Shown here in pieces: positions 48,170 to 57,304 of a stretch of DNA of 64,000 nt. How positions within the stretch are numbered: the first letter of the stretch is position 1; each line of letters opens with the position of its first letter. Under the pieces are notes generated by a model. The model had not been told where the DNA came from, did no database searches, and saw only the letters and a list, made by a program, of their open reading frames with translations. Where the stretch lies: assembly GCF_002355415.1 (NCBI RefSeq), contig NZ_AP014936.1, positions 558,001 to 622,000 on the forward strand, written 5' to 3'. This DNA comes from Sulfurifustis variabilis (GTDB lineage: Bacteria > Pseudomonadota > Gammaproteobacteria > Acidiferrobacterales > Sulfurifustaceae). Both the position numbers and the translations under genes were made by a program.

Positions 48170-48982
48170 ATGGATCGCCTCGCCGCCATACAAATGGCGT
48201 CCGGACCTCGCGTGGACGCCAATCTCGCGGAGGCCGAGCGGCTGGTGGCCCATGCGGCGCGCGCGGGCGCCCGGCTGGTCGCTCTGCCCGAAAACTTTGC
48301 CCTGATGGCACTGAACGACGCGGACCGTCTCGCCGCCGCCGAAGAGGAGGGCGACGGGCCGATCCAGGACTGCCTCTCCCGGCTCGCGCGGCAGCACGGG
48401 ATCTGGCTCGTCGGAGGCACGCTTCCCCTCAAGACGGCGGGGGCGACGCGGGTAAGGGCCGCTTGCCTCGTCTACGACCCGGACGGCCGGCGCGCCGCGC
48501 GCTATGACAAGATGCACCTGTTCGACGTGCGACTGGGAAACGGGGAGGAGTATCGCGAGTCGAACTCTATCGAGCCGGGCGGCGAGGCGGTCGTGGTGGA
48601 GACGCCCTGCGGGCGGCTCGGTCTCGCGATCTGCTACGACTTGCGCTTCCCCGAGCTTTTCCGGGAGCTTCTCGCGAAGGGCGCGGAGCTCTATGCGGTG
48701 CCCTCGGCCTTTACCGCCGTCACGGGGCGCGCTCACTGGGAGACCCTCGTGCGCGCGCGTGCAATCGAGAACCTCGCGTACGTCCTCGCCCCCGACCAGG
48801 GCGGGCGTCACGCAAACGGGCGCGAGACGCATGGCGAGACGTTGATCGTCAACCCGTGGGGCGAGGTCCTGGACCGCGTACCCAAAGGTGCAGGCATTGC
48901 AATCGCCGACCTCGACCTCGATTACCTTCGGGAGGCGCGTGAGCGTCTTCCGAGCATTCATCACCGGAGAATCAAGGCATGA
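48170..48982 (+). CDS. Nitrilase-family amidohydrolase (Nit/omega-amidase type)
   Basis: The 270-aa protein shows the nitrilase triad: Glu in LPENFALMA, Lys in [10 protein letters not shown] and Cys in [14 protein letters not shown]. The KMHLFDV and CYDLRFPE forms match the Nit subfamily, whose members hydrolyse deaminated glutathione or omega-amides; the substrate here is inferred only from the family. The cytosolic enzyme is encoded just before tldD with an ATGA overlap, a conserved pairing. Confidence 0.93.
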   Translation: MDRLAAIQMASGPRVDANLAEAERLVAHAARAGARLVALPENFALMALNDADRLAAAEEEGDGPIQDCLSRLARQHGIWLVGGTLPLKTAGATRVRAACLVYDPDGRRAARYDKMHLFDVRLGNGEEYRESNSIEPGGEAVVVETPCGRLGLAICYDLRFPELFRELLAKGAELYAVPSAFTAVTGRAHWETLVRARAIENLAYVLAPDQGGRHANGRETHGETLIVNPWGEVLDRVPKGAGIAIADLDLDYLREARERLPSIHHRRIKA

Positions 48983-50421
48983 ATTTGGTGGAACAGGCGC
49001 GCAGATCACTCCTCGAGCCCGCGGGCATCGGTGAGAACGAGCTCACGAAGCTCATGGACCGGGTGATGGAGGGGCGCGTCGACTACGCCGACCTTTACTT
49101 CCAGTACAGCCGGCACGAGTCGTGGTCGCTCGAGGAGGGGCAGGTCAAGTCGGGCAGCCACAACATCGAGTCCGGCGTCGGCGTCCGCGCGGTGGCGGGA
49201 GACAAGTCGGGGTTCGCCTACTCGGACGACCTGGTGCTCCCGGCGCTGCTCGAGGCGGCGTCCGCCGCACGCGCGATCGCCGCGCAGGGGAACGAGACGC
49301 GCGTGCCGGTGCGCTGGCAGGGTGGGCCGGCGCTCGCCCTCTATCGGCCCATCGATCCGCTCGCGAGCCTCCCGGAGCAGGAAAAGGTGGCGCTGCTCGA
49401 GCGCGTCGAGCGCGCCGCGCGCGCCGAGGATCCGCGCATCAGGCAGGTGATGGCGAGCCTCTCCGGCGTGCACGAGGTGGTGCTCGTCGTGCGCAGCGAC
49501 GGCGTGCTCGCCGCCGACGTGCGGCCGCTCGTTCGGCTCAACGTCACCGTGATCGCGGAGCAGAACGGAAGGCGCGAGGTGGGGAACAGCGGCGGCGGCG
49601 GCCGCTTCGACTACGGTTACTTCCTCGACGACGACGCGGCGCTCGATTACGCCCGCGAGGCGGCGCGCCAGGCGATCGTGAACCTCGAGGCGGTCGACGC
49701 CCCGGCCGGCGCGATGCCGGTCGTCCTCGGACCGGGCTGGCCCGGCATCCTCCTGCACGAGGCCATCGGCCACGGGCTCGAGGGCGATTTCAACCGCAAG
49801 GGCACTTCGGCCTTCGCCGGCCGCATCGGCAGCCGCGTGGCGACGGACCAGTGCACGGTGGTCGACGACGGCACGCTGCCGAGCCGGCGCGGCTCGCTCA
49901 ACGTCGACGACGAAGGCACGCCTTCGCAGCGCACGGTGCTGATCGAGAACGGGATCCTCAAGGGCTACATGCAGGACACCCTCAACGCGCGCCTCATGGG
50001 CGTTCCGCCCACGGGCAACGGCCGCCGCGAGTCCTACGCGCACCTGCCGATGCCGCGCATGACCAACACCTACATGCTCGCGGGACGGTACGATCCGGCC
50101 GAGATCATCGCCTCCGTCGACCGCGGGCTTTACGCCGTCAACTTCGGCGGCGGGCAGGTCGACATCACCTCCGGCAAGTTCGTGTTCTCGGCGTCCGAGG
50201 CCTACCTGATCGAGAACGGGAAGGTGACCCGGCCGGTCAAGGGTGCGACGCTCATCGGCAACGGGCCGGACGTGCTCACGCGCGTCTCGATGGTCGGGAA
50301 CGACCTCGCGCTCGACTCCGGCGTCGGAACCTGCGGCAAGGACGGTCAGAGCGTGCCCGTGGGGGTGGGGCAGCCGACGCTCAAGATCGACAGCCTCACT
50401 GTCGGAGGGACGCAGGCATGA
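48979..50421 (+). CDS. tldD: Metalloprotease TldD
   Basis: TldD is the catalytic half of the TldD/TldE protease, which trims peptide antibiotics such as microcin B17 and degrades some antitoxins. The 480-aa product has the zinc-site signature [16 protein letters not shown] near residue 259, with further family segments [24 protein letters not shown] and [13 protein letters not shown]. The start overlaps the nitrilase gene by ATGA and the stop overlaps pmbA the same way. Confidence 0.97.
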   Translation: MNLVEQARRSLLEPAGIGENELTKLMDRVMEGRVDYADLYFQYSRHESWSLEEGQVKSGSHNIESGVGVRAVAGDKSGFAYSDDLVLPALLEAASAARAIAAQGNETRVPVRWQGGPALALYRPIDPLASLPEQEKVALLERVERAARAEDPRIRQVMASLSGVHEVVLVVRSDGVLAADVRPLVRLNVTVIAEQNGRREVGNSGGGGRFDYGYFLDDDAALDYAREAARQAIVNLEAVDAPAGAMPVVLGPGWPGILLHEAIGHGLEGDFNRKGTSAFAGRIGSRVATDQCTVVDDGTLPSRRGSLNVDDEGTPSQRTVLIENGILKGYMQDTLNARLMGVPPTGNGRRESYAHLPMPRMTNTYMLAGRYDPAEIIASVDRGLYAVNFGGGQVDITSGKFVFSASEAYLIENGKVTRPVKGATLIGNGPDVLTRVSMVGNDLALDSGVGTCGKDGQSVPVGVGQPTLKIDSLTVGGTQA

Positions 50422-51785
50422 TCGGGACCGCGCCGGCACGAACCGATGTCCCGGTCTTCGACGCCGCCACCCGCGAGCGTCTGGTCGACGTGGCGCAGAT
50501 CGCGCTCGAGGAGGCGCGGCGCCAGGGTGTGACCGCGGCCGAGGCGGGTGTGAACGTCTCGCAGGGGCTGTCGGTCAACGTCCGGATGGGCGAGGTCGAG
50601 ACGCTGGAGCACACGCGGGACAAGGGGCTCGGCGTCACGGTCTACTTCGGCCGCCGCACCGGTTCGGCGAGCACGACCGATCTCTCGCCCGCGGCGGTTC
50701 GGGACACCGTGCGGGCCGCGTGCGCGATCGCGCGTTTCACGGCCGAGGACGACTGCGCCGGCCTCGCCGAGCCCGAGCGGCTCGCGCGCGTGATCCCGGA
50801 GCTCGACCTGCTTCATCCCTGGAACCTGCCGGTCGACCACGCCATCGAACTGGCCCGCGGCTGCGAGGACGTCGCCCGCCGGCTCGACGCGCGCATCACC
50901 AACTCCGAAGGCGCGAGCCTTTCGACCCACGAAGGCCTGGAGGTTTATGCGAACACGCAGGACTTTATGGGCAGCATCGCCGGCACACGCCACAGCCTGT
51001 CGGCCGCGGTGATCGCCCAGGATGCGGGCGGCATGCAGCGCGACTACTGGTTCACCGTCTCGCGTCGCCCGGGCGAGCTCGAGGCGCCGGAGAGCGTCGG
51101 CAGGCAGGCGGCGAAGCGCTCGCTCGACCGGCTCGGCGCCCGCAAGCTCGCCACCCGGCGCGCGCCCGTGATCTACGAGGCGCCGAGCGCCGCGAGCCTG
51201 CTTTCCCACTTCGTGGGCGCCGTGCGAGGCGAGAGCCTCTACCGCGGCGCTTCCTTCCTGATCGACCATCTGGGCAAGCGCGTCTTCGCGCCGCACGTGC
51301 GCATCCACGAGCAGCCGCACCTTCCCGGGGCGCTCGGCAGCACACCGTTCGACAACGAAGGGGTGGCGACCGGGCCCCGCGACCTCGTGAAGGAGGGGGT
51401 CCTGCAGGGCTACGTCCTCGACTCGTACTCGGCCCGCAAGCTCAAGATGCAGACGACGGGCAACGCCGGCGGCGTGCACAATCTCACGATCGATCCCGGT
51501 CCGCTGGATCGCGCGGGCCTCCTCCGGGAGATGGGCACGGGGCTTCTCGTCACCGAGCTCATCGGCTTCGGCGTCAACCTCGTCACCGGGGATTACTCCC
51601 GCGGCGCCGCGGGCTTCTGGGTCGAGAACGGCGAGATCGCCTACCCGGTCGAGGAGATCACCATCGCGGGCAACCTGCGCGACATGTACCGAGGTCTGGT
51701 CGCGGTCGGCAACGACATCGACGTGCGCGGCAACGTGCGCACCGGGTCGATCCTCATCGAGAACGTGACGATCGCAGGAAGCTGA
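50418..51785 (+). CDS. pmbA: Metalloprotease-associated subunit PmbA (TldE)
   Basis: PmbA forms a heterodimer with TldD but lacks the zinc motif, as it does here. The 455-aa product has the family segments [55 protein letters not shown] and [11 protein letters not shown], and the end [11 protein letters not shown] 50418 overlaps the tldD stop (ATGA), which suits 1:1 production. An intrinsic terminator follows. Confidence 0.96.
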   Translation: MIGTAPARTDVPVFDAATRERLVDVAQIALEEARRQGVTAAEAGVNVSQGLSVNVRMGEVETLEHTRDKGLGVTVYFGRRTGSASTTDLSPAAVRDTVRAACAIARFTAEDDCAGLAEPERLARVIPELDLLHPWNLPVDHAIELARGCEDVARRLDARITNSEGASLSTHEGLEVYANTQDFMGSIAGTRHSLSAAVIAQDAGGMQRDYWFTVSRRPGELEAPESVGRQAAKRSLDRLGARKLATRRAPVIYEAPSAASLLSHFVGAVRGESLYRGASFLIDHLGKRVFAPHVRIHEQPHLPGALGSTPFDNEGVATGPRDLVKEGVLQGYVLDSYSARKLKMQTTGNAGGVHNLTIDPGPLDRAGLLREMGTGLLVTELIGFGVNLVTGDYSRGAAGFWVENGEIAYPVEEITIAGNLRDMYRGLVAVGNDIDVRGNVRTGSILIENVTIAGS

Positions 51786-51799
51786 GCGGCCGAGACGCG

Positions 51800-51828
51800 G
51801 CCGTCGGCGCGGACCGACGGCTTTTTTT
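51800..51828 (+). terminator. Intrinsic terminator after pmbA
   Basis: GCCGTCGG and CCGACGGC form a perfect 8-bp stem with loop CGCGGA, followed by seven T residues. It closes the yhdP-nit-tldD-pmbA unit before mgtE. Confidence 0.9.
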
Positions 51829-51879
51829 GCGCTCGGCACGTGCAGCCAGTAGACTCTGGCGCCTTTCAGGGGGACAGCC

Positions 51880-53235
51880 ATGTCCAAGGCGCGCCAACAA
51901 AAGAAGCCGGACCATCTCAACGAGCTGCTGGCGGCCCTGGAGACGGGAGCGATCGAGAGCGTGCGCGCGATCCTCGTCGACCTCCATCCCGCCGACATCG
52001 CCACGCTCATCGAAGGCACGCCGCCCGAGAGCCGTCCGCTCGTCTGGACCCAGGTCGACGACGCCCGCAAGGGCGAAACGCTCCTCGAGCTCGCCGAGGA
52101 CGTCCGCGCCGATCTGCTGCGGCTGACCGACGACGCGGCGCTGGTCGCTGCCGCCCGCACGCTCGATACCGACGACATCGCCGACCTGATCCCGGAGCTC
52201 TCCGACGAGGTCATCGCCGAGATCCTGGCCGCTCTCGACAAGCAGAACCGTCAGCGGCTCGACGCGGTCCTCTCGTACCCCGAGGACACGGCCGGCGGCC
52301 TCATGAACGTCGACGCGATCACGGTGCGCGAGAACATCACGCTGGAGGTGGTGCTGCGCTACCTGCGCCGGCGCGGCGCTTTACCCGAAAGCACCGACAA
52401 GCTCTTCGTCGTCGATCGTCACGATGCGCTGATCGGGCAGCTCGAGATCGGGCGGCTGCTGACCACCGATCCGGACCGGCGCGTGTCGCAGGTGATGGAC
52501 CGGGAGGTGATCAGGTTTCCCGCGCTCGCGCCGCAGCAGGACGTGGCGAAGGCGTTCGAGGACTACGACCTGATTTCGGCGCCGGTCGTGGACGAGCACA
52601 ATCGCCTGATCGGCCGGATCACGATCGACGACGTGGTCGACGTGCTGCGCGAGGAGGCGGAGCACTCGATCCTCGCGCCGGCGGGCCTTTCGGAGGACGA
52701 GGACATCTTCGCGCCGCCGCTGCGGACCAGCCGCAGGCGTTCGGTCTGGCTCGCGGTCAATCTCGTCACGGCGATCATCGCCGCCGCGGTCGTCGGGCTT
52801 TTCGAGAGCACGATCGAGAAAGTGGTGGCGCTGGCCGTGATGATGCCGATCGTGGCGGGAATGGGCGGTAACGCGGGCACGCAGACCGTGACGGCCGTCA
52901 TCCGCGGCCTCGCCCTCGGCATCGTCAGCGAAAGCAACGCGCGCCGCCTCCTCACGCGCGAGCTCGCGGTCGGGGCGCTCAACGGGCTCGTCTTCGCGCT
53001 CGCGGTCGGCCTGATCGCCGTGCTCTGGCACAAGAACCTGATGCTCGGTCCGGTCATCGCCATGGCCATGGTGATCAATCTCACTTTCGCGGCGCTCTTC
53101 GGGGTGCTCATTCCGGTCGCCGTGCGCCGGCTGGGAATCGATCCGGCCCTCGCCTCGGGCGTGATCCTCACGACCGTGACCGATGTCGTGGGCTTCTTCT
53201 CCTTCCTCGGGCTGGCGACGATATTCCTGGTCTGA
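51880..53235 (+). CDS. mgtE: Magnesium channel MgtE
   Basis: MgtE imports Mg2+ and is gated by Mg2+ bound to its cytosolic part. The 451-aa protein has the N-terminal superhelical domain (about 10-135), two CBS domains (about 140-265; YPEDTAGGLMN at the boundary) and a C-terminal membrane part of about five helices. The membrane part has PIVAGMGGNAGTQT, the pore signature, and ASGVILTTVTDVVGFFSFLG with the conserved Asp. Start ATG 51880 follows a GGGGGA-type ribosome site. It appears monocistronic. Confidence 0.96.
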   Translation: MSKARQQKKPDHLNELLAALETGAIESVRAILVDLHPADIATLIEGTPPESRPLVWTQVDDARKGETLLELAEDVRADLLRLTDDAALVAAARTLDTDDIADLIPELSDEVIAEILAALDKQNRQRLDAVLSYPEDTAGGLMNVDAITVRENITLEVVLRYLRRRGALPESTDKLFVVDRHDALIGQLEIGRLLTTDPDRRVSQVMDREVIRFPALAPQQDVAKAFEDYDLISAPVVDEHNRLIGRITIDDVVDVLREEAEHSILAPAGLSEDEDIFAPPLRTSRRRSVWLAVNLVTAIIAAAVVGLFESTIEKVVALAVMMPIVAGMGGNAGTQTVTAVIRGLALGIVSESNARRLLTRELAVGALNGLVFALAVGLIAVLWHKNLMLGPVIAMAMVINLTFAALFGVLIPVAVRRLGIDPALASGVILTTVTDVVGFFSFLGLATIFLV

Positions 53236-53405
53236 GGCAGCGTCGAAACGCCGGTCGGCACCGATGAAAGCCGGGCGACCCGGACCCGCCCCGCCGCCGC
53301 GGCCCCCGGTCCCGCGCTGCCGCAGGTAGGTGGGGACCGACCCTTCATCCGCCCGCTTGTGGAAAGCCGGCAGGACCGTGCAATAGTTACCAGGGGAGGG
53401 TAGCG

Positions 53406-53807
53406 ATGTTGCCGAAGATCCTGCAGGTCCTGAGCCGGTCGATCAAGGAGCGCCGCTGCGTCGCGCTGCGCTACGGGGATCAGCGCGAAGTGCGCGTGGT
53501 GGAGCCGCATGCCATCTACACGGACGAGCGAAATCAGCTGGTTCTCGACGCCTATCAGATCCGCGGGTTCTCGGCCGCCGGCCGCCCGCCGCCCTTCTGG
53601 CGCCCCTTCCGGCTCAAGAAAATCAGCGCGCTCTCCGTGCTGAACGAACGCTTCCTGCCGCGTACCGCCGAGGGCTTCAGTACGGCCCGGCTCAAGTACA
53701 AGAGCGGACTCGTGGCGGTGGTGTCACAGCCGGAAACCGCCTTTGCCTATCCCGCGCAGCCCCCCGAGATCGGCCCGCCGCCTCCGCCTTGGCTGCGCCG
53801 AGCCTGA
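53406..53807 (+). CDS. Small WYL-domain protein
   Basis: ATG 53406 has a strong ribosome site (GGGGAGGG, 53393-53400). The 133-aa product resembles a WYL domain: IKERRCVALRYGDQREVRVVEPHAIY, then LVLDAYQIRG and WRPFRLKKISALSVL, the strand pattern that binds ligands in WYL regulators. The DNA-binding HTH found in most WYL regulators is absent, and the tail is Pro-rich. It stands alone between mgtE and the convergent ptsI. Role unknown. The 170-base gap before it shows no other gene. Confidence 0.7.
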   Translation: MLPKILQVLSRSIKERRCVALRYGDQREVRVVEPHAIYTDERNQLVLDAYQIRGFSAAGRPPPFWRPFRLKKISALSVLNERFLPRTAEGFSTARLKYKSGLVAVVSQPETAFAYPAQPPEIGPPPPPWLRRA

Positions 53808-53823
53808 GGCGTTTCTGCCGGCA

Positions 53824-53895
53824 AGTTCTGCTTGCTGAGTGACGCGCGCGCTTCGTGCGCTCATTAACTTATCACTTAGCACTTTGCACTAATCA
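53824..53895. repeat. 7-bp-period inverted repeat, CACT variant, at the ptsI end
   Basis: CACT occurs at 53873, 53880, 53887 and 53894, exactly 7 bases apart. The left arm has AAGTTCT-GCTTGCT-GAGTGAC words. The core is GCGCGCGCTTCGTGCGC. The right arm runs over the ptsI stop (TAG at 53889-53891, read on the minus strand) and supplies its last two codons. Confidence 0.7.
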
Positions 53896-55622
53896 CTGCC
53901 TTCATTTGCCTCGTCGACCAGCGCGTGCACCGCGTGCGTGTCCGGCGTCTTGAGCACCCGCCGGGCGAAGCGCGCGAGACTCTTCAGGTCGCTCGCACGC
54001 ACGTTCTGCTTTACCTGCAGCAGCGTCGCCGGGTGCATGCTGAACTCCTTCAGGCCCAGTCCGAGCAGGAGCCGCGTGTAGCGCGGATCGCCCGCCATCT
54101 CGCCGCACATCGCGACCGGGATGCGGGCCTTGCGGCCGGCCTCGAGCGTGAGCGCGATCAGGCGCAGCACGGCCGGGTGAAGCGGGTCGTAGAGATAGTT
54201 CACCGCGTCGTCGACGCGGTCGATCGCGAGCGTGTACTGGATGAGGTCGTTCGTCCCGATCGAGAAGAAGTCGAGATATGGCGCAAACAGGTCCGCGGAC
54301 AGCGCCGCCGCCGGGACCTCGACCATCCCGCCGATCGGCACTCGTGGGTTGAACTTCTCTCTCGCGCGCTTGAGGGAAGACTTCGTCTCCTCGACGAGGT
54401 CGAGCACCCGGAAGAGCTCGTCCTGCGACGAGAGCATGGGGATCATGATCCGCACCTTGCCGATCGCAGACGCACGCAGAATGGCGCGAAGCTGCGGCCG
54501 AAAGAGGGCCGGGTCGTGCAGGCACAGCCGCACGGCGCGCAGGCCGAGCGCCGGGTTCGCGGTGAGCGCGGTGCGGCCGTGGCCGTCCACCTGCTTGTCG
54601 GCGCCGAGGTCGAGCGTGCGGATGGTGACCGGTTTGCCGGCGAGCGCGCGCGCGACGCGCGCATAAGCCCGGAACTGCTCCTCCTCGTCGGGAGGCTGGG
54701 GCCGGTTCATGTACAGGAACTCGGTGCGATACAGGCCGATGCCTTCCGCGTGCGCCTCGACGGCCGCCTTCACGTCGCCGGGCAGCTCGATGTTGGCGTA
54801 GAGGCGCACGCGCTCGCCGTCGAGCGTGACCGCGCGCGCCTTCCGCAGCCGGGTGAGCGCCTCGCGGCGCTTCAGGATCTCGCGCTGACGCCGGCGGTAC
54901 TCGGTGATCGTCGCCTCGTCGGGCGAGACGATCAGCACCCCCCGCTTGCCGTCCACGATGACCTGATCGCCGCTGCGGACGTAGCGCGTGGCGTTGTGCA
55001 CGGACACGATCGCCGGGATGCCGAGGCTTCGCGCCAGGATCGCCGTGTGGGAGATCGGGCCGCCCATGTTGGTCACGAACGCGTGGACGCGCTTGTGCTT
55101 GAGCATCACCGTGTCGGCCGGCGTGAGGTCGTGCGCCACGACAATCTCGCTCTCGCCCAGTCGCTCCGTCTCGTCCTCGTCGGCCTTGGCGAGCAGGTTG
55201 CGCAGGATGCGGTCCACCACCTGGGCGACATCGGTCTTCTTGTTGCGCAGGTAGGCGTCGTCCATCCGCTCGAACATCTCGCCGAGGCGATCGCTCTGCA
55301 TCTTCAGCGCCCATTCGGCGTTGCGCCGCTGCTCGCGGATGATCTCCATCGGCGCCTCGGAGATCATCTTGTCGTCGAGGATCATCACGTGCGTGTCGAT
55401 GAAGCTGACCGCTTCGGCCGGGGCGTCGGGCGGGATGTGGTCGCGGATCTTCACGAGCTGGCGCCGCGCCGACTTGACGGCGTGGAGAAAGCGGGCGATC
55501 TCGGCGTCGAGCTGATCCGGGGCGAGCGTGTACTCCACGATCTCGGGCAGCTCGCGCGCGAGCACGGTCGCGCGTCCGACGCTGATGCCGTCGCTGACCC
55601 CGACCCCGTGGAGCGCCAGCAT
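53889..55622 (-). CDS. ptsI: Phosphoenolpyruvate-protein phosphotransferase (PTS enzyme I)
   Basis: Enzyme I takes phosphate from PEP and passes it to HPr. The 577-aa protein has the phospho-His in GGPISHTAILARSLGIP near residue 190, the PEP-site segments GIGLYRTEFLYM, SIGTNDLIQYTLA and the cysteine loop PVAMCGEMAGD. The length is normal. Its ATG overlaps the ptsH stop by one base (TAATG on the minus strand). With HPr, an EIIA-Man-like protein, RapZ, HprK and PtsN but no sugar permease nearby, it fits a regulatory PTS. Confidence 0.97.
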   Translation of the reverse strand: MLALHGVGVSDGISVGRATVLARELPEIVEYTLAPDQLDAEIARFLHAVKSARRQLVKIRDHIPPDAPAEAVSFIDTHVMILDDKMISEAPMEIIREQRRNAEWALKMQSDRLGEMFERMDDAYLRNKKTDVAQVVDRILRNLLAKADEDETERLGESEIVVAHDLTPADTVMLKHKRVHAFVTNMGGPISHTAILARSLGIPAIVSVHNATRYVRSGDQVIVDGKRGVLIVSPDEATITEYRRRQREILKRREALTRLRKARAVTLDGERVRLYANIELPGDVKAAVEAHAEGIGLYRTEFLYMNRPQPPDEEEQFRAYARVARALAGKPVTIRTLDLGADKQVDGHGRTALTANPALGLRAVRLCLHDPALFRPQLRAILRASAIGKVRIMIPMLSSQDELFRVLDLVEETKSSLKRAREKFNPRVPIGGMVEVPAAALSADLFAPYLDFFSIGTNDLIQYTLAIDRVDDAVNYLYDPLHPAVLRLIALTLEAGRKARIPVAMCGEMAGDPRYTRLLLGLGLKEFSMHPATLLQVKQNVRASDLKSLARFARRVLKTPDTHAVHALVDEANEGSD

Positions 55623-55891
55623 TACTCGTCCTCGCCGAAGCGGTTTTCGACGAGACCGCGCAGCGCCTCGACGGCCCTGGCCTCGTCGCGCCCCTCCGCG
55701 CAGATCTGGATCTCGGTACCCTTCGCGGCGGCGAGCATCATGATTCCCATGATGCTCTTCCCGTTCACCTGCTGCCCGTTACGGGACAGGGTGATGTCGC
55801 TCTTGAATTCCGCGGCGAGGCTGACGAACTTCGCCGAGGCGCGGGCGTGCAGGCCGAGCTTGTTCTGGATCGAGAGGGTGACGCACTTCAC
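55622..55891 (-). CDS. ptsH: Phosphocarrier protein HPr
   Basis: HPr (89 aa) relays phosphate between enzyme I and EIIA proteins. The phospho-His is in GLHARASAKF, and the regulatory Ser that HprK targets is in GKSIMGIMML. The GTG start at 55891 (MKCVTLSIQNKLG) gives the standard length and overlaps the EIIA stop by GTGA; longer N-terminal extensions in frame are not family-like. Presence of hprK three genes upstream fits Ser phosphorylation. Confidence 0.96.
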   Translation of the reverse strand: MKCVTLSIQNKLGLHARASAKFVSLAAEFKSDITLSRNGQQVNGKSIMGIMMLAAAKGTEIQICAEGRDEARAVEALRGLVENRFGEDE

Positions 55892-56313
55892 GGGCGCGCC
55901 TCCGTGCGCGGGCGGGACGGGCGGCCGGAATTGCCCGGGCACAGGATCCCCCCGGAGCCGCCGGTCAGCGCGCGCTCGATCAGCTCCGGAAGCGGGAGAT
56001 GCCGGTAGTTGAGCGCGCGCAGTAGCATGGGGACGTTCACGCCGGCGATGAGCTCGATCCGCCCGCGTTCCAGGAGCCGGCACGCGAGGTTCGTGTGCGT
56101 GGCGCCGTACACGTCCGCGAAGATCAGCACCCCGTCTCCGTCGTTCACCTCGGCGAGCCGCTGCTTCAAGAGCTCGTCGACGGCCTCGGGCGGCTGGGCG
56201 TAGTCGACGCCGACCGCCTCGAGGCGGGTAGGGCGCTCGCCGAGCGTGTGGACGGCCGACTCGAGGAGGCCGGCGGCGAGATCCTTTTGTGCCAGGATGA
56301 GCAAACCGATCAT
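55888..56313 (-). CDS. EIIA-Man-like PTS protein lacking the phospho-histidine
   Basis: The 141-aa protein matches the EIIA-Man fold family: MIGLLILAQKDLAAGLLESA, DGVLIFADVYGATHTNLACR, ELIAGVNVPMLLRALNYR. In active members the first strand ends in T-H-G and that His carries the phosphate; here the codons read A-Q-K, so position 9 is Gln (CAA). The GATPTN-type loop reads GATHTN. It sits between rapZ and ptsH as in many beta/gamma-proteobacteria. The gene is otherwise intact, so a non-phosphorylatable regulatory form is possible. Confidence 0.88.
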   Translation of the reverse strand: MIGLLILAQKDLAAGLLESAVHTLGERPTRLEAVGVDYAQPPEAVDELLKQRLAEVNDGDGVLIFADVYGATHTNLACRLLERGRIELIAGVNVPMLLRALNYRHLPLPELIERALTGGSGGILCPGNSGRPSRPRTEARP

Positions 56314-56334
56314 CTCGTTTTCTTCCTGCTCCTT

Positions 56335-56356
56335 CTCTCCCGCCGCAGCGGGAGAG
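56335..56356. repeat. REP-like palindrome between the EIIA gene and rapZ
   Basis: CTCTCCCGC (56335-56343) and GCGGGAGAG (56348-56356) form a perfect 9-bp stem with loop CGCA. It is the same core as at 3846-3870. The 136-base gap holds no gene. Confidence 0.6.
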
Positions 56357-56449
56357 CGTAAGGGGTGACGGAAACCTGGGTGGGTGGCATCACGCCATCC
56401 CCGGCAGCGCGGGAAGGGGTGCGCGAGGATTCGGCGGACCGCCGGCCGG

Positions 56450-57304
56450 TCACTTGAGCTCGCGGTGCCGCACCTGGGTCTTGTAGCCCTTCCCGCTGAA
56501 GTATGCCGCGAGGCGGTCCACGAGGTACACCGAGCGATGCATCCCGCCCGTGCAGCCGAGCGCGATCGTGACGTAGGAGCGGTCCTCCCGCTCGAAGCGC
56601 GGCAGCCAGGTCTCGAGGAAGCGCTGCAGCTCCTCCTGCATCTGCCGGACCTCGTCGTAGCGCCCCATGTACGCGCAGACCGGCTCGTCCAGGCCGGTAA
56701 ACCGCCGCAGTTCGGGCTCCCAGTAGGGGTTCGGCAGGCAGCGCACGTCGAACACGAAGTCGGCGTCGAGCGGCGTGCCGTGCTTGTAGCCGAAGGACTC
56801 GAACAGGAGCGTCATGCCCGTCGTTTCTTCGCCCCGCACGAAGTCGTGGATCTGGTGACGCAGCTCGTGGGGCGTGGTGCGGGTCGTGTCGATGCGCAGC
56901 GAAGCCTCGAAGGCGAGGGGCTCGAGCAGCTCCTTTTCGAGGCGGATGGCCTCGAGCAGGGAAGTGTCCTGGTCGACCATGGGGTGGCGCCGCCGCGTCT
57001 CCTTGTAGCGCTTGACGAGGATCGCCTCCTCGGCCTCGAGGAAGATGATGCGGTAGCGCACGCCCATCGCCTGCAGGCGCTCGAGCGCCCCGGTGACGTC
57101 GGCCAGGAACTCGCGGTTGCGCGCGTCCAGACCGAGCGCCGCCTGCTTCGCGCCGTTGCCGCCCCGTTCGCGGATGTGCTCCACGAACTGCGGGAGCAGC
57201 GCCGCCGGAAGGTTGTCGATCACGTAGAAGCCGGCGTCCTCGAGCGCCTGAAGCGCGATCGTCTTGCCCGAGCCCGACAGGCCGCTCACGATGAAGAAGT
57301 TCAT
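56450..57304 (-). CDS. rapZ: RNase adapter protein RapZ
   Basis: RapZ is a P-loop protein that in E. coli guides the small RNA GlmZ to RNase E and so controls glucosamine-6-phosphate synthase. The 284-aa product starts MNFFIVSGLSGSGKTIALQAL (Walker A) and has the Walker B-like region around IIFLEAEEAILVKRY and the C-terminal RNA-binding segment VTIALGCTGGMHRSVYLVDRLA. The start overlaps the hprK stop by ATGA. The cognate sRNA is not visible in this window. Confidence 0.96.
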   Translation of the reverse strand: MNFFIVSGLSGSGKTIALQALEDAGFYVIDNLPAALLPQFVEHIRERGGNGAKQAALGLDARNREFLADVTGALERLQAMGVRYRIIFLEAEEAILVKRYKETRRRHPMVDQDTSLLEAIRLEKELLEPLAFEASLRIDTTRTTPHELRHQIHDFVRGEETTGMTLLFESFGYKHGTPLDADFVFDVRCLPNPYWEPELRRFTGLDEPVCAYMGRYDEVRQMQEELQRFLETWLPRFEREDRSYVTIALGCTGGMHRSVYLVDRLAAYFSGKGYKTQVRHRELK

